DNA of 64,000 nucleotides, from positions 1 to 64,000 of the forward strand of contig JDUB01000011.1 in assembly GCA_000771265.1 (NCBI GenBank), written 5' to 3'. Shown one piece after another: positions 1 through 12,359 of this stretch (position 1 is the stretch's first letter; each line of letters starts with the position of its first letter). The position numbers and the translations under genes are program-made. Source of the DNA: Bifidobacterium thermophilum DSM 20210. GTDB lineage: Bacteria > Actinomycetota > Actinomycetes > Actinomycetales > Bifidobacteriaceae. Under the pieces are notes generated by a model, which did no database searches, was not told the DNA's origin, and saw nothing but the letters and a program-made list of their open reading frames with translations.

Positions 1-83
1 ACGTGCAGCTCGACGTGGCCGAGCAGCGGTGCCAGGACCGCAAGGAGTTCGAGAAACTCGTCCAATCCCGCGTCGCCTACTGA
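1..83 (+). CDS. C-terminal fragment of an unidentified protein
   Basis: An open frame enters from the left edge and ends at TGA 81-83. The last 26 residues are charged and helix-like, with alternating Glu, Lys, Arg and Gln, and end in RVAY. This is too short to assign a family. The frame is chosen because it is the only one of the three that both stays open from base 3 and gives a plausible soluble helix. The next gene converges on it from the other strand, and the gap between them carries palindromic repeats. Confidence 0.4.
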   Translation, partial: VQLDVAEQRCQDRKEFEKLVQSRVAY

Positions 84-212
84 GCGCAAGCGATCCGTTC
101 GGCCGGAACGTCTCCCGACCGAACGGATCGCCCCCAGCCGGATCGTCCCAAGACGAACGAATCGACCCAGGCGATCCCTCGTCCCGGTTCTGCCGGCCGG
201 TCATCCCCCTGT

Positions 213-303
213 TTCTGCCGACGCTGAGACACCTCTCACCGTCGGCAGAAGGTTTTCTACCTGCTTCCACCGACACTCACACACCACTCAGCGTCGGCAG
301 AAA
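213..303. repeat. Family A palindromic repeats, two copies
   Basis: Two neighbouring hairpins lie between convergent gene ends. The first pairs TTCTGCCGACGCTGAG (213-228) with CTCACCGTCGGCAGAA (235-250), 15 of 16 positions matching, over a 6-nt loop. The second runs from about 262 to 303 and ends in CTCAGCGTCGGCAGAA. The same unit occurs at 14277-14435 and 19444-19495. The position suggests a two-way terminator, but there is no clear U-tract. Confidence 0.8.
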
Positions 304-327
304 CAGAAAACCGGGCTCCTGCCGACT

Positions 328-2124
328 TCAGTTGATGTCGACATCAACAGTCAGCGTGTTCGGCGCTTCTTTGTGGAACACCTTGCGATACACATCCCTA
401 TGCATATACACACTGCATGTCGTAGCTTTGTACTGGTCTTTCCATGGGCGCACCAAATTCACATACTGCACCTCAATGTAATCAGCACGTTTGTATCCCA
501 ATTCATTAAAAAAGAACGGCTGGAATGACGTGAAATACAGAGCTGGCTCGCCTTCATTCTTCCACGTTTCGAGGTCTTTCTTGGCTTGTCCCGCCGGCTG
601 ATACCACAACAAGTAACTCGAATCATCCGGCGAGTTCGATATCAGATTCTTATTGAAATACGGGTTCGCAACAATCAAATCAGCCGGATACCATGTAGTG
701 AAATCAATGCAATTGTCACCGCCACCGCAGTATGCCCCCTGCCATTCTTGCTGTTGCTCTTTAGTCGCAGGCAGTCGCGACCATCCGGACATCATTCTTT
801 CGTTCTGCAGATTTCCCCGCTCAATCAGCGAAGCCAAGGCACGTGCCTGAGAATACGGATACAACACATCAGTGACACATGCATAGACATTCCAATACAC
901 GCTGATACTGAGCAGGAGCACTCCCACGAATTTACCGAGATTGATACACAGTGTGCGATCCCGATTACTCATGTGCGCAGATGCACGCACGCCCAAAGTC
1001 TTCATCCATGCCGGTACATCATTCATATTCAAAGGGCAGTCACGGCATAGGACACACAGCACCATAATGAAGAATCCTAGGATGATCCCTTCATGATGAG
1101 CAGCAAAATACCGTACTCCCAGCACACTCATCATCGCATACGGAATGATGAGAAGACCAAGTTCTCCGCGCCGATAGGCAAGATGGAAGAACACAGCCCA
1201 GACGAGACAGGAAAAGACGGCCATCATTGCCCACTCCCATGCCGATATGGAGGCAAAACACATCATGACGTCCGAGAACACCGATGTAAACATCATCTCC
1301 GAAGGCAGGCACAACCAGAAGCGAAGCACCATCTGCCAAGTACTCGGCAACGGGGAATCCACAAGCAAATCTAATCCACTATCGTACGTGTTGGGTCTCG
1401 GCCAGACGAGAGCGGTGATCCCCAGGCCAACAGCAAGCAACACCAACCAACCCGCCAGACGAGGTTTTGAGCCCATCAACACACCGCGTATTCCGTGTTG
1501 GCGCCATACGCGCCACACCCATACCATCGTGATGCTGCCGGCGAGCACGACACCATACGAACTGCACAAGCAGAGCAGCACCAACGATCCAATCAGCCGC
1601 CAAGGGTGGTCGTCGCGTTCACGCCATGACAGTCCTGCCAGCAGCATAGCAGCGTGCATCAGCGCGTAGGGGCGCGACGTCACTCCATCCTGAAAACACA
1701 CGAAATATGTGAACGGCAAGATGATACGCAGCACTTTCGGCAATCCTGAACGGAATATCAACAGCCATACAAAGAAAACCGCCGTCATCAATTGAATGCT
1801 CTTGATTCCCCACTCGTATGGCACGCCAAGACGCGCCGGAATCGCCAGCAACAGCCACCAGAACGGCGGATGCCCCTCGTAATGCGGGCGCACCAGCAAC
1901 AAATCATGCCATGAGCAGTCACGGGCCATCAGCCACGATTGCGCTTCGTCGAACCACGGTTCATGGAAGCACATCACCGTGATAACGACAGCGATATACG
2001 CCGTCAACACTCCAATATGAAGAAGATTCTTCGGAACGGCAAGCCACTTGCGGATGCGGTGCGTGCGACGCGCATCAGTAGACCGCCGCGAGACCGGTAC
2101 GCTTCCTTCAACAGCACTACTCAC
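328..2124 (-). CDS. Polytopic membrane protein, GT-C-type glycosyltransferase-like
   Basis: A 598-residue protein with a basic cytoplasmic N-terminus (residues 1-30) and then about ten hydrophobic segments. After the first membrane segment comes WFDEAQSW (residues 57-64), an acidic motif in the first outside loop. This is the usual arrangement in GT-C glycosyltransferases of the ArnT/PMT type, which use polyprenyl-phosphate sugars. The C-terminal ~170 residues are soluble-looking and probably extracytoplasmic. The start is GTG, preceded by GGAAGGAC, and overlaps the stop of the acyltransferase gene by four bases (GTGA), so the two are translationally coupled. A role in decorating a surface glycan is inferred from the fold and neighbour; donor and acceptor cannot be read from the sequence. 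Confidence 0.7.
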   Translation of the reverse strand: MSSAVEGSVPVSRRSTDARRTHRIRKWLAVPKNLLHIGVLTAYIAVVITVMCFHEPWFDEAQSWLMARDCSWHDLLLVRPHYEGHPPFWWLLLAIPARLGVPYEWGIKSIQLMTAVFFVWLLIFRSGLPKVLRIILPFTYFVCFQDGVTSRPYALMHAAMLLAGLSWRERDDHPWRLIGSLVLLCLCSSYGVVLAGSITMVWVWRVWRQHGIRGVLMGSKPRLAGWLVLLAVGLGITALVWPRPNTYDSGLDLLVDSPLPSTWQMVLRFWLCLPSEMMFTSVFSDVMMCFASISAWEWAMMAVFSCLVWAVFFHLAYRRGELGLLIIPYAMMSVLGVRYFAAHHEGIILGFFIMVLCVLCRDCPLNMNDVPAWMKTLGVRASAHMSNRDRTLCINLGKFVGVLLLSISVYWNVYACVTDVLYPYSQARALASLIERGNLQNERMMSGWSRLPATKEQQQEWQGAYCGGGDNCIDFTTWYPADLIVANPYFNKNLISNSPDDSSYLLWYQPAGQAKKDLETWKNEGEPALYFTSFQPFFFNELGYKRADYIEVQYVNLVRPWKDQYKATTCSVYMHRDVYRKVFHKEAPNTLTVDVDIN

Positions 2125-3407
2125 GATGCCCGTCCTTCCGTGTCGTGTACATCATGCATGATTCCCTTCACCGGTTGAAGCGACGCACGCAACCACTGCG
2201 CCACTTTACAGCTGCACAACCAGTCATAGACAGCATCAAACCAAGTGTTGTAATGCTTATCGATGGTCATCGCGAACAACAACTGACGAAGAATATCAAT
2301 GATTGTGCCGAACACGACAATACACGCAATGACAGCGATGAGCATGGCAATAGGAGCACGCCAGGTTCTAACCTGTTCCAAAGGGAACATCTCCGACCAC
2401 AACAGGTTGCGCAACACAGCATTTTCATGCAACACATAGACACCAAACATCGCCGATGCCACGGCGTTGATTCCGATAATGTGTCGATGACAACGAACAG
2501 CCAACGATACAAGGCCAAACGCCACCAGCAACACAGGAAGCTTTCCTTCCCCGGTCAAAAACAGATGATCGATGTTCGTATAACTGTGGTTTCCCGTATA
2601 TCGGAATGCAAGAACGCAAGAAGCGATATGGACAACAAAAATCAAACACCCTGCCGCAACCATCAGCCATGCCGTGGAAGGTGTTATCTCACGCAAATAC
2701 CAGCGATAATACGACAACAAGATGTATAAATATATGAAATATATGAAACTCCATGTCGGAAACTCCCACGTTGCATAACGCGTCAAGCCATATGCAATAC
2801 CCCAAACCGCAAACATCACCAATGCCAAACGAGCGTGCATACTCGGGCCGATAGCACGCAACGCCGCCGTGACAAACGGGTATAGCAGCAAGAACATGAT
2901 GTACGCCGTCGCATACCACAAAGCATTCGAAGAAATCGGGAACAGATTGCCTACGATATCGTCTACCGACAGCAAGGCGTTCGGCACGAGAATACGATAT
3001 TCTGCAAACAGAATAATGTTATACATCAGCACTTCAAGCTCAAGATAACAAGCTTTTCTCAATGACGAGCGGAACGTAGGCGCTTCACGTTCGCATAAAT
3101 ACCAGGCAGAGATGAGAAAGAAGATGGCAACACCGGTTTTCCCCAACGGACTCAGGGATAACGCCCAGAGATCAAACGCCGACGATCCAAGAGCAACGTT
3201 ATGTACTGCCGTACCATTCCAGCATGAGTGATACGCAACAATCATCACCATGGCGATGATGCGCAAACCTTCAACGCCCGACTCACGGTTTCTCCATCGT
3301 CGGACCACAGGACTGAACGGTGAAGCCGAAGCGGTATCGCGCGATGACGAACGCGGTTCTTTGCGCGTTGTGGCAGCGTGCATTTCAGTATGCGTTTCAG
3401 CATGCAT
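2121..3407 (-). CDS. Acyltransferase 3 family membrane protein (OafA-like)
   Basis: The 428-residue protein has a ~40-residue hydrophilic N-terminus followed by GVEGLRIIAMVMIVAYH (residues 44-60). This is the family signature at the first membrane segment, with the conserved His at its end. About ten membrane segments follow. Acyltransferase-3 proteins move acetyl or other acyl groups onto exported glycans or lipids. I start at ATG 3407 because GAGGA sits 7 nt upstream; an in-frame ATG at 3461 lacks a well-spaced ribosome site. The gene is coupled to the downstream GT-C gene by GTGA, so the pair probably builds and acylates one surface polymer. The acylated substrate is unknown. Confidence 0.8.
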   Translation of the reverse strand: MHAETHTEMHAATTRKEPRSSSRDTASASPFSPVVRRWRNRESGVEGLRIIAMVMIVAYHSCWNGTAVHNVALGSSAFDLWALSLSPLGKTGVAIFFLISAWYLCEREAPTFRSSLRKACYLELEVLMYNIILFAEYRILVPNALLSVDDIVGNLFPISSNALWYATAYIMFLLLYPFVTAALRAIGPSMHARLALVMFAVWGIAYGLTRYATWEFPTWSFIYFIYLYILLSYYRWYLREITPSTAWLMVAAGCLIFVVHIASCVLAFRYTGNHSYTNIDHLFLTGEGKLPVLLVAFGLVSLAVRCHRHIIGINAVASAMFGVYVLHENAVLRNLLWSEMFPLEQVRTWRAPIAMLIAVIACIVVFGTIIDILRQLLFAMTIDKHYNTWFDAVYDWLCSCKVAQWLRASLQPVKGIMHDVHDTEGRAS

Positions 3408-3702
3408 TGTGCAATCCTCGGATGCCTTCTTGTGCACATTGTCGGCCAGATTCAACGCCATGCCTTCTTCTCTCGTTCGCTCCCGCTCTCACGCTCTCCA
3501 GTACGGCACGCTCTACCACGTTGGAATCACGCGCCAAAACTGTGCCCAATGACAGCAATCCCGACATTAGGATGCAATCGTTGTCATTACTACACACTGT
3601 ACAACATGCCAACAACCGGCAAGCGCTGCGCGCCAGACACCATGGGAGCCGGAATACGCACCCGTGTCCACAGGCATTCCTACGATAGCTCCCATAATCC
3701 AA
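3408..3702. other. Divergent intergenic region, no gene seen
   Basis: This stretch separates the minus-strand acyltransferase/glycosyltransferase pair from the plus-strand thiamine operon and should hold both promoters. Short frames here lack ribosome sites and family features. I cannot place a convincing -35/-10 pair for either direction. Confidence 0.4.
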
Positions 3703-3789
3703 TGCAGGGGAGCCCAGCCGCAAGGTCGGGCTGAGAAAGGCAACGTGCCTGACCCTTAGAACCTGTTGGTTAGAACCAGCGTAGGGAGC
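3703..3789 (+). ncRNA. TPP riboswitch (THI box)
   Basis: The conserved parts appear in order: GGGGAGCC near 3707, GGGCTGAGA at 3728-3736, GACCCTTAGAACCTG at 3751-3765, and GGTTAGAACCAGCGTAGGGA near 3768-3787. These match the thiamine pyrophosphate aptamer, including the CTGAGA bulge and the helix-closing CGTAGGGA. The 3' strand of the closing helix, AGGGAG, is also the ribosome site of thiM, whose ATG follows at 3791. TPP binding should therefore hide the ribosome site directly, giving translational control without a separate expression platform. Confidence 0.95.
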
Positions 3790-3790
3790 A

Positions 3791-4756
3791 ATGATGAGCA
3801 CAGACGCATCACCAGACACCAGTAGCAGCTCGTCCATCGTTGACGACGCCAAGCGATTCGGCACACCTACCGAAGCCACGCCGCTCGCCGACGACGATCA
3901 CCAGCGCGAGCTGATCGCCCAAGCCGTGGACAAGGTGCGGGATACCACCCCGCTCGCCCAGTCATTCACGAATTTCGTGACCATCAACCTTGTCGCCAAC
4001 GCGCAGCTTGCCGCAGGAGGCACCGCGGCGATGAGCTACCTGCCGGACGATATCATCGACACCGCGGCAATCGCCAAGGCCACCTACATCAACGTCGGCA
4101 CCCTACTGCCATTCTTCAAAGACGCTCTGGGCAACATCGCACGTTCATTGCACGCCGCGCAACACCCATGGGTGCTCGACCCCGTGGCCGCCGGAATCGG
4201 CAGGACGCGTTCCGCCATTCTCTGGGCTTTCCGCTCCGCTCCCCCGACCATCGTGCGGGGTAACGCCTCGGAAATCATTGCGTTGGCGGGAATCTGGGAT
4301 CTCAACGTCCCGTCCGCCGGCGCTCACGCCGACACGACCAGACCGGCCGGCGTCGAGGCGGTAGATGATGTGGACAGCGCACGTGACGCGGCCGTCATTA
4401 TGGCTCGGTATTTGCGCGGATACGCTCCAAACCACCGTGCTGCGGTCGCCGTGTCCGGCGCAACCGACCTCGTGACCGATGGCGATACCGTCTACCGGTT
4501 GCCCGGCGGCAGCGAGATGATGACCAAAATCACCGGAGCGGGGTGCTCGCTCGGAGGCGTCACCGCCACCTATCTCGCCGTAACCGATCCGCTTACCGCC
4601 GCATTGACCGCGAGCGCCCTGTACAATCGCGCCAGTGAGGAAGCCGAGCGTGCCAGCCACGGTCCGGGCAGCTTCCAGACCGCATTCCTGGACACCCTGT
4701 GGAACACCACTGCGCAGACGGTTTCCCAGTCTCCGATCACCGCTGAAGCCGTCTGA
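3791..4756 (+). CDS. thiM: Hydroxyethylthiazole kinase ThiM
   Basis: ThiM phosphorylates 4-methyl-5-(2-hydroxyethyl)thiazole with ATP, so it salvages the thiazole half of thiamine. The 321-residue protein shows QSFTNFVTINLVANAQLAAG (residues 58-77), matching the family motif for substrate binding, and GAGCS (249-253), which carries the conserved catalytic-site Cys252. About 40 extra N-terminal residues, rich in Ser, Asp and Thr, precede the family core. Two ATGs are adjacent (3791 and 3794). Its ribosome site lies inside the TPP riboswitch. It is the first gene of the thiM, thiE-thiC, thiD, thiamine-binding-protein group; no thiazole synthesis genes (thiG, thiS, thiF) are in the window, which fits a thiazole-salvage lifestyle. 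Confidence 0.95.
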   Translation: MMSTDASPDTSSSSSIVDDAKRFGTPTEATPLADDDHQRELIAQAVDKVRDTTPLAQSFTNFVTINLVANAQLAAGGTAAMSYLPDDIIDTAAIAKATYINVGTLLPFFKDALGNIARSLHAAQHPWVLDPVAAGIGRTRSAILWAFRSAPPTIVRGNASEIIALAGIWDLNVPSAGAHADTTRPAGVEAVDDVDSARDAAVIMARYLRGYAPNHRAAVAVSGATDLVTDGDTVYRLPGGSEMMTKITGAGCSLGGVTATYLAVTDPLTAALTASALYNRASEEAERASHGPGSFQTAFLDTLWNTTAQTVSQSPITAEAV

Positions 4757-4848
4757 CCGGCTCGCTGCATCGCATCGAGACGTCTTGCAGATCGCCGGAG
4801 CGTACTGTCCGGCAGTTCATATGCAAACGTAACCATACCGCCGCGTGA

Positions 4849-8603
<3,755 letters not shown>

Positions 8604-8759
8604 CCTTGGTCCGCAGAACGCCGAGTGACTCGTCATCGTGACCGGCGATAATCAGAAAGTAACATCAGGTAACCCACCATGCAAGGCATCGACGGAGGGA
8701 TCCCGCGGATAGCACGGATGCCTCCTGAGCGGAGCCCAACAGAAAGGAACACTATCACT

Positions 8760-9143
8760 ATGACCCTCGATCGCAACGCGGAACGTCAGGAAGTGCCGGT
8801 CGACCCGGAAACCGGCAAGCCGTACATCAACACGGTCGCAGCCGTCGCCATCAGCCCGGCCGGAGCGAGCCCTGAGAAATCAACGTATGTGGCACAAGCG
8901 GTTGATGTGATTCGTCAGTCGGGACTGCCGAACGAGACCAACGCCATGTTCACCAACATCGAAGGCGATCTTGATCAGGTGCTCGCCACCATTCGCGATG
9001 CGACCATGAAGCTCGCGGGACAGGGCTTCCGCACCGACGTGGTCATCCGGCTGGATATTCGCCCTGGATTCAGCGGGCAGATTCACGCCAAGCAGGAGCT
9101 GGTCAACGAGATTCTCGACGGAAAGCAGGACCAAGGCAAGTGA
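8760..9143 (+). CDS. Thiamine-binding protein, MTH1187/YkoF-like (PF01910)
   Basis: A 127-residue soluble protein with the alpha/beta ferredoxin-like pattern of the MTH1187/YqgV family: an AVAISPAG strand near the start, KSTYVAQAVDVIRQSGL as the first helix, TNIEGDLDQVLATIRDA in the middle and DVVIRLDIRPG near the end. Members bind thiamine or HMP and may act as intracellular carriers. The start at 8760 is set by AGAAAGGA about 11 nt upstream; reading in from 8679 would add residues with no family match. A hairpin (AGGCATC 8684-8690 with GATGCCT 8717-8723) sits in the 156-nt gap after thiD. Its place at the end of the thiamine operon supports a thiamine role. Confidence 0.85.
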   Translation: MTLDRNAERQEVPVDPETGKPYINTVAAVAISPAGASPEKSTYVAQAVDVIRQSGLPNETNAMFTNIEGDLDQVLATIRDATMKLAGQGFRTDVVIRLDIRPGFSGQIHAKQELVNEILDGKQDQGK

Positions 9144-9171
9144 CGGCCAAGCGTCGGCGCCAGGAAGCCAT

Positions 9172-9357
9172 ATCCCGCTGTTGTGCGACGCCATAGTCGC
9201 GCCGCAATGAGATACCAACCCAACCAGCAACGTGACCGCAGGTATCCGCCCGTTGTGCGACACAAAAGTCACACAACGGCAAGACAGCAACGGCTCCGGC
9301 ACTTCACGGAAAGGTATCCACCCCGTGTGCGACGCCATAGTCGCACAACAGCGGGCC
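9172..9357. repeat. Family C palindromes around GTTGTGCGAC
   Basis: Three related palindromic units fill the gap before the LacI gene. CCCGCTGTTGTGCGAC near 9174 is matched by the inverted copy GTCGCACAACAGCGGG near 9341. Between them is a self-contained hairpin, CGTTGTGCGAC with GTCACACAACG, near 9250-9280. The inner sequence GCCATA recurs in both outer copies. The arms resemble those at 57665-57835 and 45005-45027. Confidence 0.75.
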
Positions 9358-9457
9358 ACCATCTGTGCCGGAGCGGGCAGGATGTCACAGGTCGTCCAAC
9401 ACGTGGTCATTATACGAAACTCCGCAGGATTCTCCATGCTCCCTCTCGGAATTTCAG

Positions 9458-9463
9458 TACAAT
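9458..9463 (+). promoter_or_regulatory. -10 hexamer TACAAT of a probably leaderless LacI-type gene
   Basis: TACAAT is followed by exactly six bases and then GTG 9470, so transcription would begin at the start codon. No Shine-Dalgarno sequence precedes the GTG. I do not see a good -35. Confidence 0.5.
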
Positions 9464-9469
9464 AGAACT

Positions 9470-10534
9470 GTGGTAACGATCAAAGATATCGCAGCAAAGA
9501 TGCACATATCGACATCGACGGTGTCGCTTGTGCTGAATCACCGCTACGACAAGCGCGTGCGGCCTGATCTGGCACGCGATATCCTACGCACTGCCGAGGA
9601 AATGGGATACCACTATAACGAACTCGCGGCGTCCCTACGCAAAGGTGCCACGCATACTATCGCCTTCATCAGCGATCAAGTCGCCACTACGCCGTACGCC
9701 GGCGAAATCATTCACGGAGCGCAAGATGCCGCACGCCAGCTCGGCTACATGATGTTTATCATCGACGCGGACGGTAAACGGAATCTCGAACAGGACCTCA
9801 GTCACATGCTCGGTTGGGGCGTCGGCGGATACATCTACGCGAAATTCGCAAACCGACTGGTATCCGTTCCCCATGCTCTCAACGACCGACCCGTGGTCGT
9901 TGTCAACGCTACGGAACGCAACGGCGCACATCCAAGCATCGCACCCGATGAGGTCGGCATCGGCTATAGCGCAACGAAATATCTACTCGACGCGGGTTGC
10001 CGGCGCATCGCCTACATCGGAGTCGGCGTCGGAACGCTTGCACAAACCGGTCGGATGACTGGCTACAAGAACGCGCTTCACGACGCGGGAATTCCGTTTG
10101 ACAATCGACTCATTGTCCGGGTATCGCAGGGCACGCCAGCGTTCGGGGCGGTCGAACGGCTGCTTGATGAGACCAAACCTGATGGCGTGTTCGCATTCAA
10201 CGATGCCCGGGCAGTGTACGTGTACGACTATGCGTTCAAACATGGACTCACCATCGGCAGCGACCTGTCAGTGATTGGTGTGGACAACCACGAAGTCATC
10301 TGTGACACCACGGTGCCTGCGTTGACCAGCGTGGAACTTCCCCACTACGAGATGGGGTTCTGGGGAGCTTGCAAAGTCATATCCATGATCGAAGGCGGCG
10401 ACCCGATTACCGAAAATCGCGCAACACCCGCTTACCATGCTGTCACCATCCCGACAATTAGCGGGGACAAATCGCCGGCGCTCATCCCCTGTGCAATCAT
10501 TGCCAAACAGTCGGTTGTCGGAGAAGTCTCGTAG
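9470..10534 (+). CDS. LacI-family transcriptional regulator
   Basis: A 354-residue LacI/GalR protein. Residues 2-22 (starting VTIKDIAAKM) form the N-terminal helix-turn-helix, followed by the hinge ending LAASLRKG near residue 58. The rest is a periplasmic-binding-protein-like effector domain with the family landmarks GVFAFNDARAVYVYDYA and LSVIGVDNHE. The start is GTG 9470, because the HTH must begin there; frame extension upstream to 9365 gives sequence without family character. No sugar gene lies beside it, so its targets are elsewhere or not obvious. It stands alone between the thiamine operon and uppS, and may bind the palindromes just upstream (untested). Confidence 0.9.
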   Translation: MVTIKDIAAKMHISTSTVSLVLNHRYDKRVRPDLARDILRTAEEMGYHYNELAASLRKGATHTIAFISDQVATTPYAGEIIHGAQDAARQLGYMMFIIDADGKRNLEQDLSHMLGWGVGGYIYAKFANRLVSVPHALNDRPVVVVNATERNGAHPSIAPDEVGIGYSATKYLLDAGCRRIAYIGVGVGTLAQTGRMTGYKNALHDAGIPFDNRLIVRVSQGTPAFGAVERLLDETKPDGVFAFNDARAVYVYDYAFKHGLTIGSDLSVIGVDNHEVICDTTVPALTSVELPHYEMGFWGACKVISMIEGGDPITENRATPAYHAVTIPTISGDKSPALIPCAIIAKQSVVGEVS

Positions 10535-10706
10535 GGCTTGGTTTTCTAAGGGTCTGAGGTGTCATACGGAAGTTTTGGATTTCCGGGGCACGTTGGCGAG
10601 AATTCCCGGAACCTCCAAATCGCGCGATCCGCCGGTCCCATATTCTCAACGATTCGACGAAATCACCGTTCCACGGCTTGCGCTCGATGCCCGACACACG
10701 CCCCTT

Positions 10707-10752
10707 CACAAACCAGCTACGCTCAGGCACCGCTTAACGTAACCAGTTTGTG
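10707..10752. repeat. Family B palindrome (CACAAACCAG / CTGGTTTGTG type)
   Basis: A 46-bp imperfect palindrome with CACAAACCAGCTACGCT at one end and ACGTAACCAGTTTGTG at the other, located between the convergent ends of the LacI gene and uppS. It is the same family as 19587-19632, 19691-19738, 30266-30321 and 60493-60538, and probably a two-way terminator. Confidence 0.75.
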
Positions 10753-10769
10753 AGAGAGAACGCCGCAGC

Positions 10770-11561
10770 TTACTTCTTTACCCCGCCGAACCGGCGATCG
10801 CGGTGGATGTAATGGTCGATTGACCGCCAGAACGCTTCACGCCCATAGTCCGGGAACAGTTCCGGCACAAAATCGTATTCCGCGTAAGCCGCCTGCCACG
10901 CCAAGAAATTCGAGGTGCGCTGCTCGCCCGACGTACGGATCACCAAATCACAATCCGGAATATCCGGGTTGTACAGGTGCTCGGCGATCATCTTCTCGGT
11001 GACGCGATCGCCCTTGATTTTACCGGCGCGCACCTCACGCGCGATATCCGCGCACGCATCAGCTATTTCTGCACGCCCGCCATAGTTGATACAGAACACC
11101 ACGTCGATGACCTTGTTGTTCTTCGTACGTTCCATGGCCATTTCAAGTTCGTCAATCACCGACTTCCACAGCCTCGGACGACGGCCGGCCCAACGCACAC
11201 GCACACCCCATTTGTCCATCTGGGCGACGCGGCGGTGGATGATGTCACGGGAGAAGCCCATGAGGAACCGCACTTCCTGCGGCGAGCGCTTCCAATTCTC
11301 CGTGGAGAACGTATACAGGCTCAGATACCGCACGCCGCATTCGATTGCAGCAGCGATGGTGTCAAATACCACCGGTTCGGCGGCCTGATGACCATCGGTG
11401 CGGATCAATCCGCGTTGTTTGGCCCAGCGGCCGTTGCCGTCCATGATCACGCCCACGTGACGCGGCACCTTGTCCTTCGGGAAATCCGGGATGATTGACG
11501 GGTCAGAGAATGGAGCCGCCGGCACATCCAGCGACTTGTAATCCACATGTTCGAAAGCCAT
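10770..11561 (-). CDS. uppS: Isoprenyl transferase / undecaprenyl diphosphate synthase UppS
   Basis: UppS adds isopentenyl units in cis to make the C55 carrier lipid for peptidoglycan and surface glycans. The 263-residue protein has GVIMDGNGRWAKQRG (residues 37-51) with the essential Asp41, the LYTFSTENWKR motif, and the C-terminal DLVIRTSGEQRTSNFLAWQ block that binds IPP. Its ATG is one base after the recO stop, so the genes are translationally coupled. It lies close to ispG and dxr, which make the IPP it consumes. It acts at the cytoplasmic membrane. Confidence 0.96.
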   Translation of the reverse strand: MAFEHVDYKSLDVPAAPFSDPSIIPDFPKDKVPRHVGVIMDGNGRWAKQRGLIRTDGHQAAEPVVFDTIAAAIECGVRYLSLYTFSTENWKRSPQEVRFLMGFSRDIIHRRVAQMDKWGVRVRWAGRRPRLWKSVIDELEMAMERTKNNKVIDVVFCINYGGRAEIADACADIAREVRAGKIKGDRVTEKMIAEHLYNPDIPDCDLVIRTSGEQRTSNFLAWQAAYAEYDFVPELFPDYGREAFWRSIDHYIHRDRRFGGVKK

Positions 11562-11562
11562 A

Positions 11563-12285
11563 TTACGAATCTAACAAGCGCAGCGAACGAATCGGCCGTT
11601 CCATATAGTATTCTCCCCATTCCTCGACAAGTTTGCGCGTGTCGGCACGCTCCGCAACGGTATCAAGAACCGCCCAATCGCCCTCCACCAATGCCTGAAG
11701 CTGTTCGCGGGTGTCGAGCGTAATCCGATGCGAGCCGGGGACATGGTCTTTCACACACATCACGCCGCCCGCGGGAACGGAGAAGAAATCCAGATTGTCA
11801 CGTTCACCGCACACGACGCACGCGTCAAGCCGCGGTGTCCAGCCCGCATGTGACAACGCACGCAGCACATACGAGTCACCGATGGCCGCGCACGGGTGCG
11901 CATGACGGGACAATGCGTTCAACGCCCCCGCCAGCAGCAGATACTGGGCGGGCGAAGGCTCATTTTCCGTGGAGATCAGGCGGTCCGCGGTCTCGACTAT
12001 CTCGCACGCCGCAGCATACGCCTCAAAATCGCCGACAATGCCGGCCGCATACGCTGAAATCGAAGCCGCCTGCGAAACGACATCAAGCGAACGGCCTTCA
12101 GCAATCAGCAGATCGTCGCGCATGAACGGCTCGAGTCTGCCGCCGAATCTTGATTTCACGCGACGGACACCCTTGGCTACCGCCCGAATCTTGCCGTGAT
12201 TACGCGTGAGGATGGTGACGATGCGGTCCGCCTCGCCGAGTTTGATAGTGCGCAACACCACGCCCTCGTCACGATACAGCGGCAT
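11563..12285 (-). CDS. recO: DNA repair protein RecO
   Basis: RecO loads RecA in gap repair together with RecR. The 240-residue protein begins with YRDEGVVLRTIKLGEADRIV, the OB-fold strand typical of the family, followed by the basic GKIRAVAKGVRRVKSRFGG stretch. The C-terminal half has CVVCG and a later GVMC, so three of the usual four zinc-site cysteines are visible. GAAAGGT precedes the ATG with good spacing. The recO-uppS order is common in Actinobacteria. Confidence 0.94.
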   Translation of the reverse strand: MPLYRDEGVVLRTIKLGEADRIVTILTRNHGKIRAVAKGVRRVKSRFGGRLEPFMRDDLLIAEGRSLDVVSQAASISAYAAGIVGDFEAYAAACEIVETADRLISTENEPSPAQYLLLAGALNALSRHAHPCAAIGDSYVLRALSHAGWTPRLDACVVCGERDNLDFFSVPAGGVMCVKDHVPGSHRITLDTREQLQALVEGDWAVLDTVAERADTRKLVEEWGEYYMERPIRSLRLLDS

Positions 12286-12359
12286 CTTGGCGACCTTTCA
12301 GCGTGCGGCAAGCGGCGCGCGCCCACCCGCTCGGGCGATAATCAGCAATCTGTGACATC

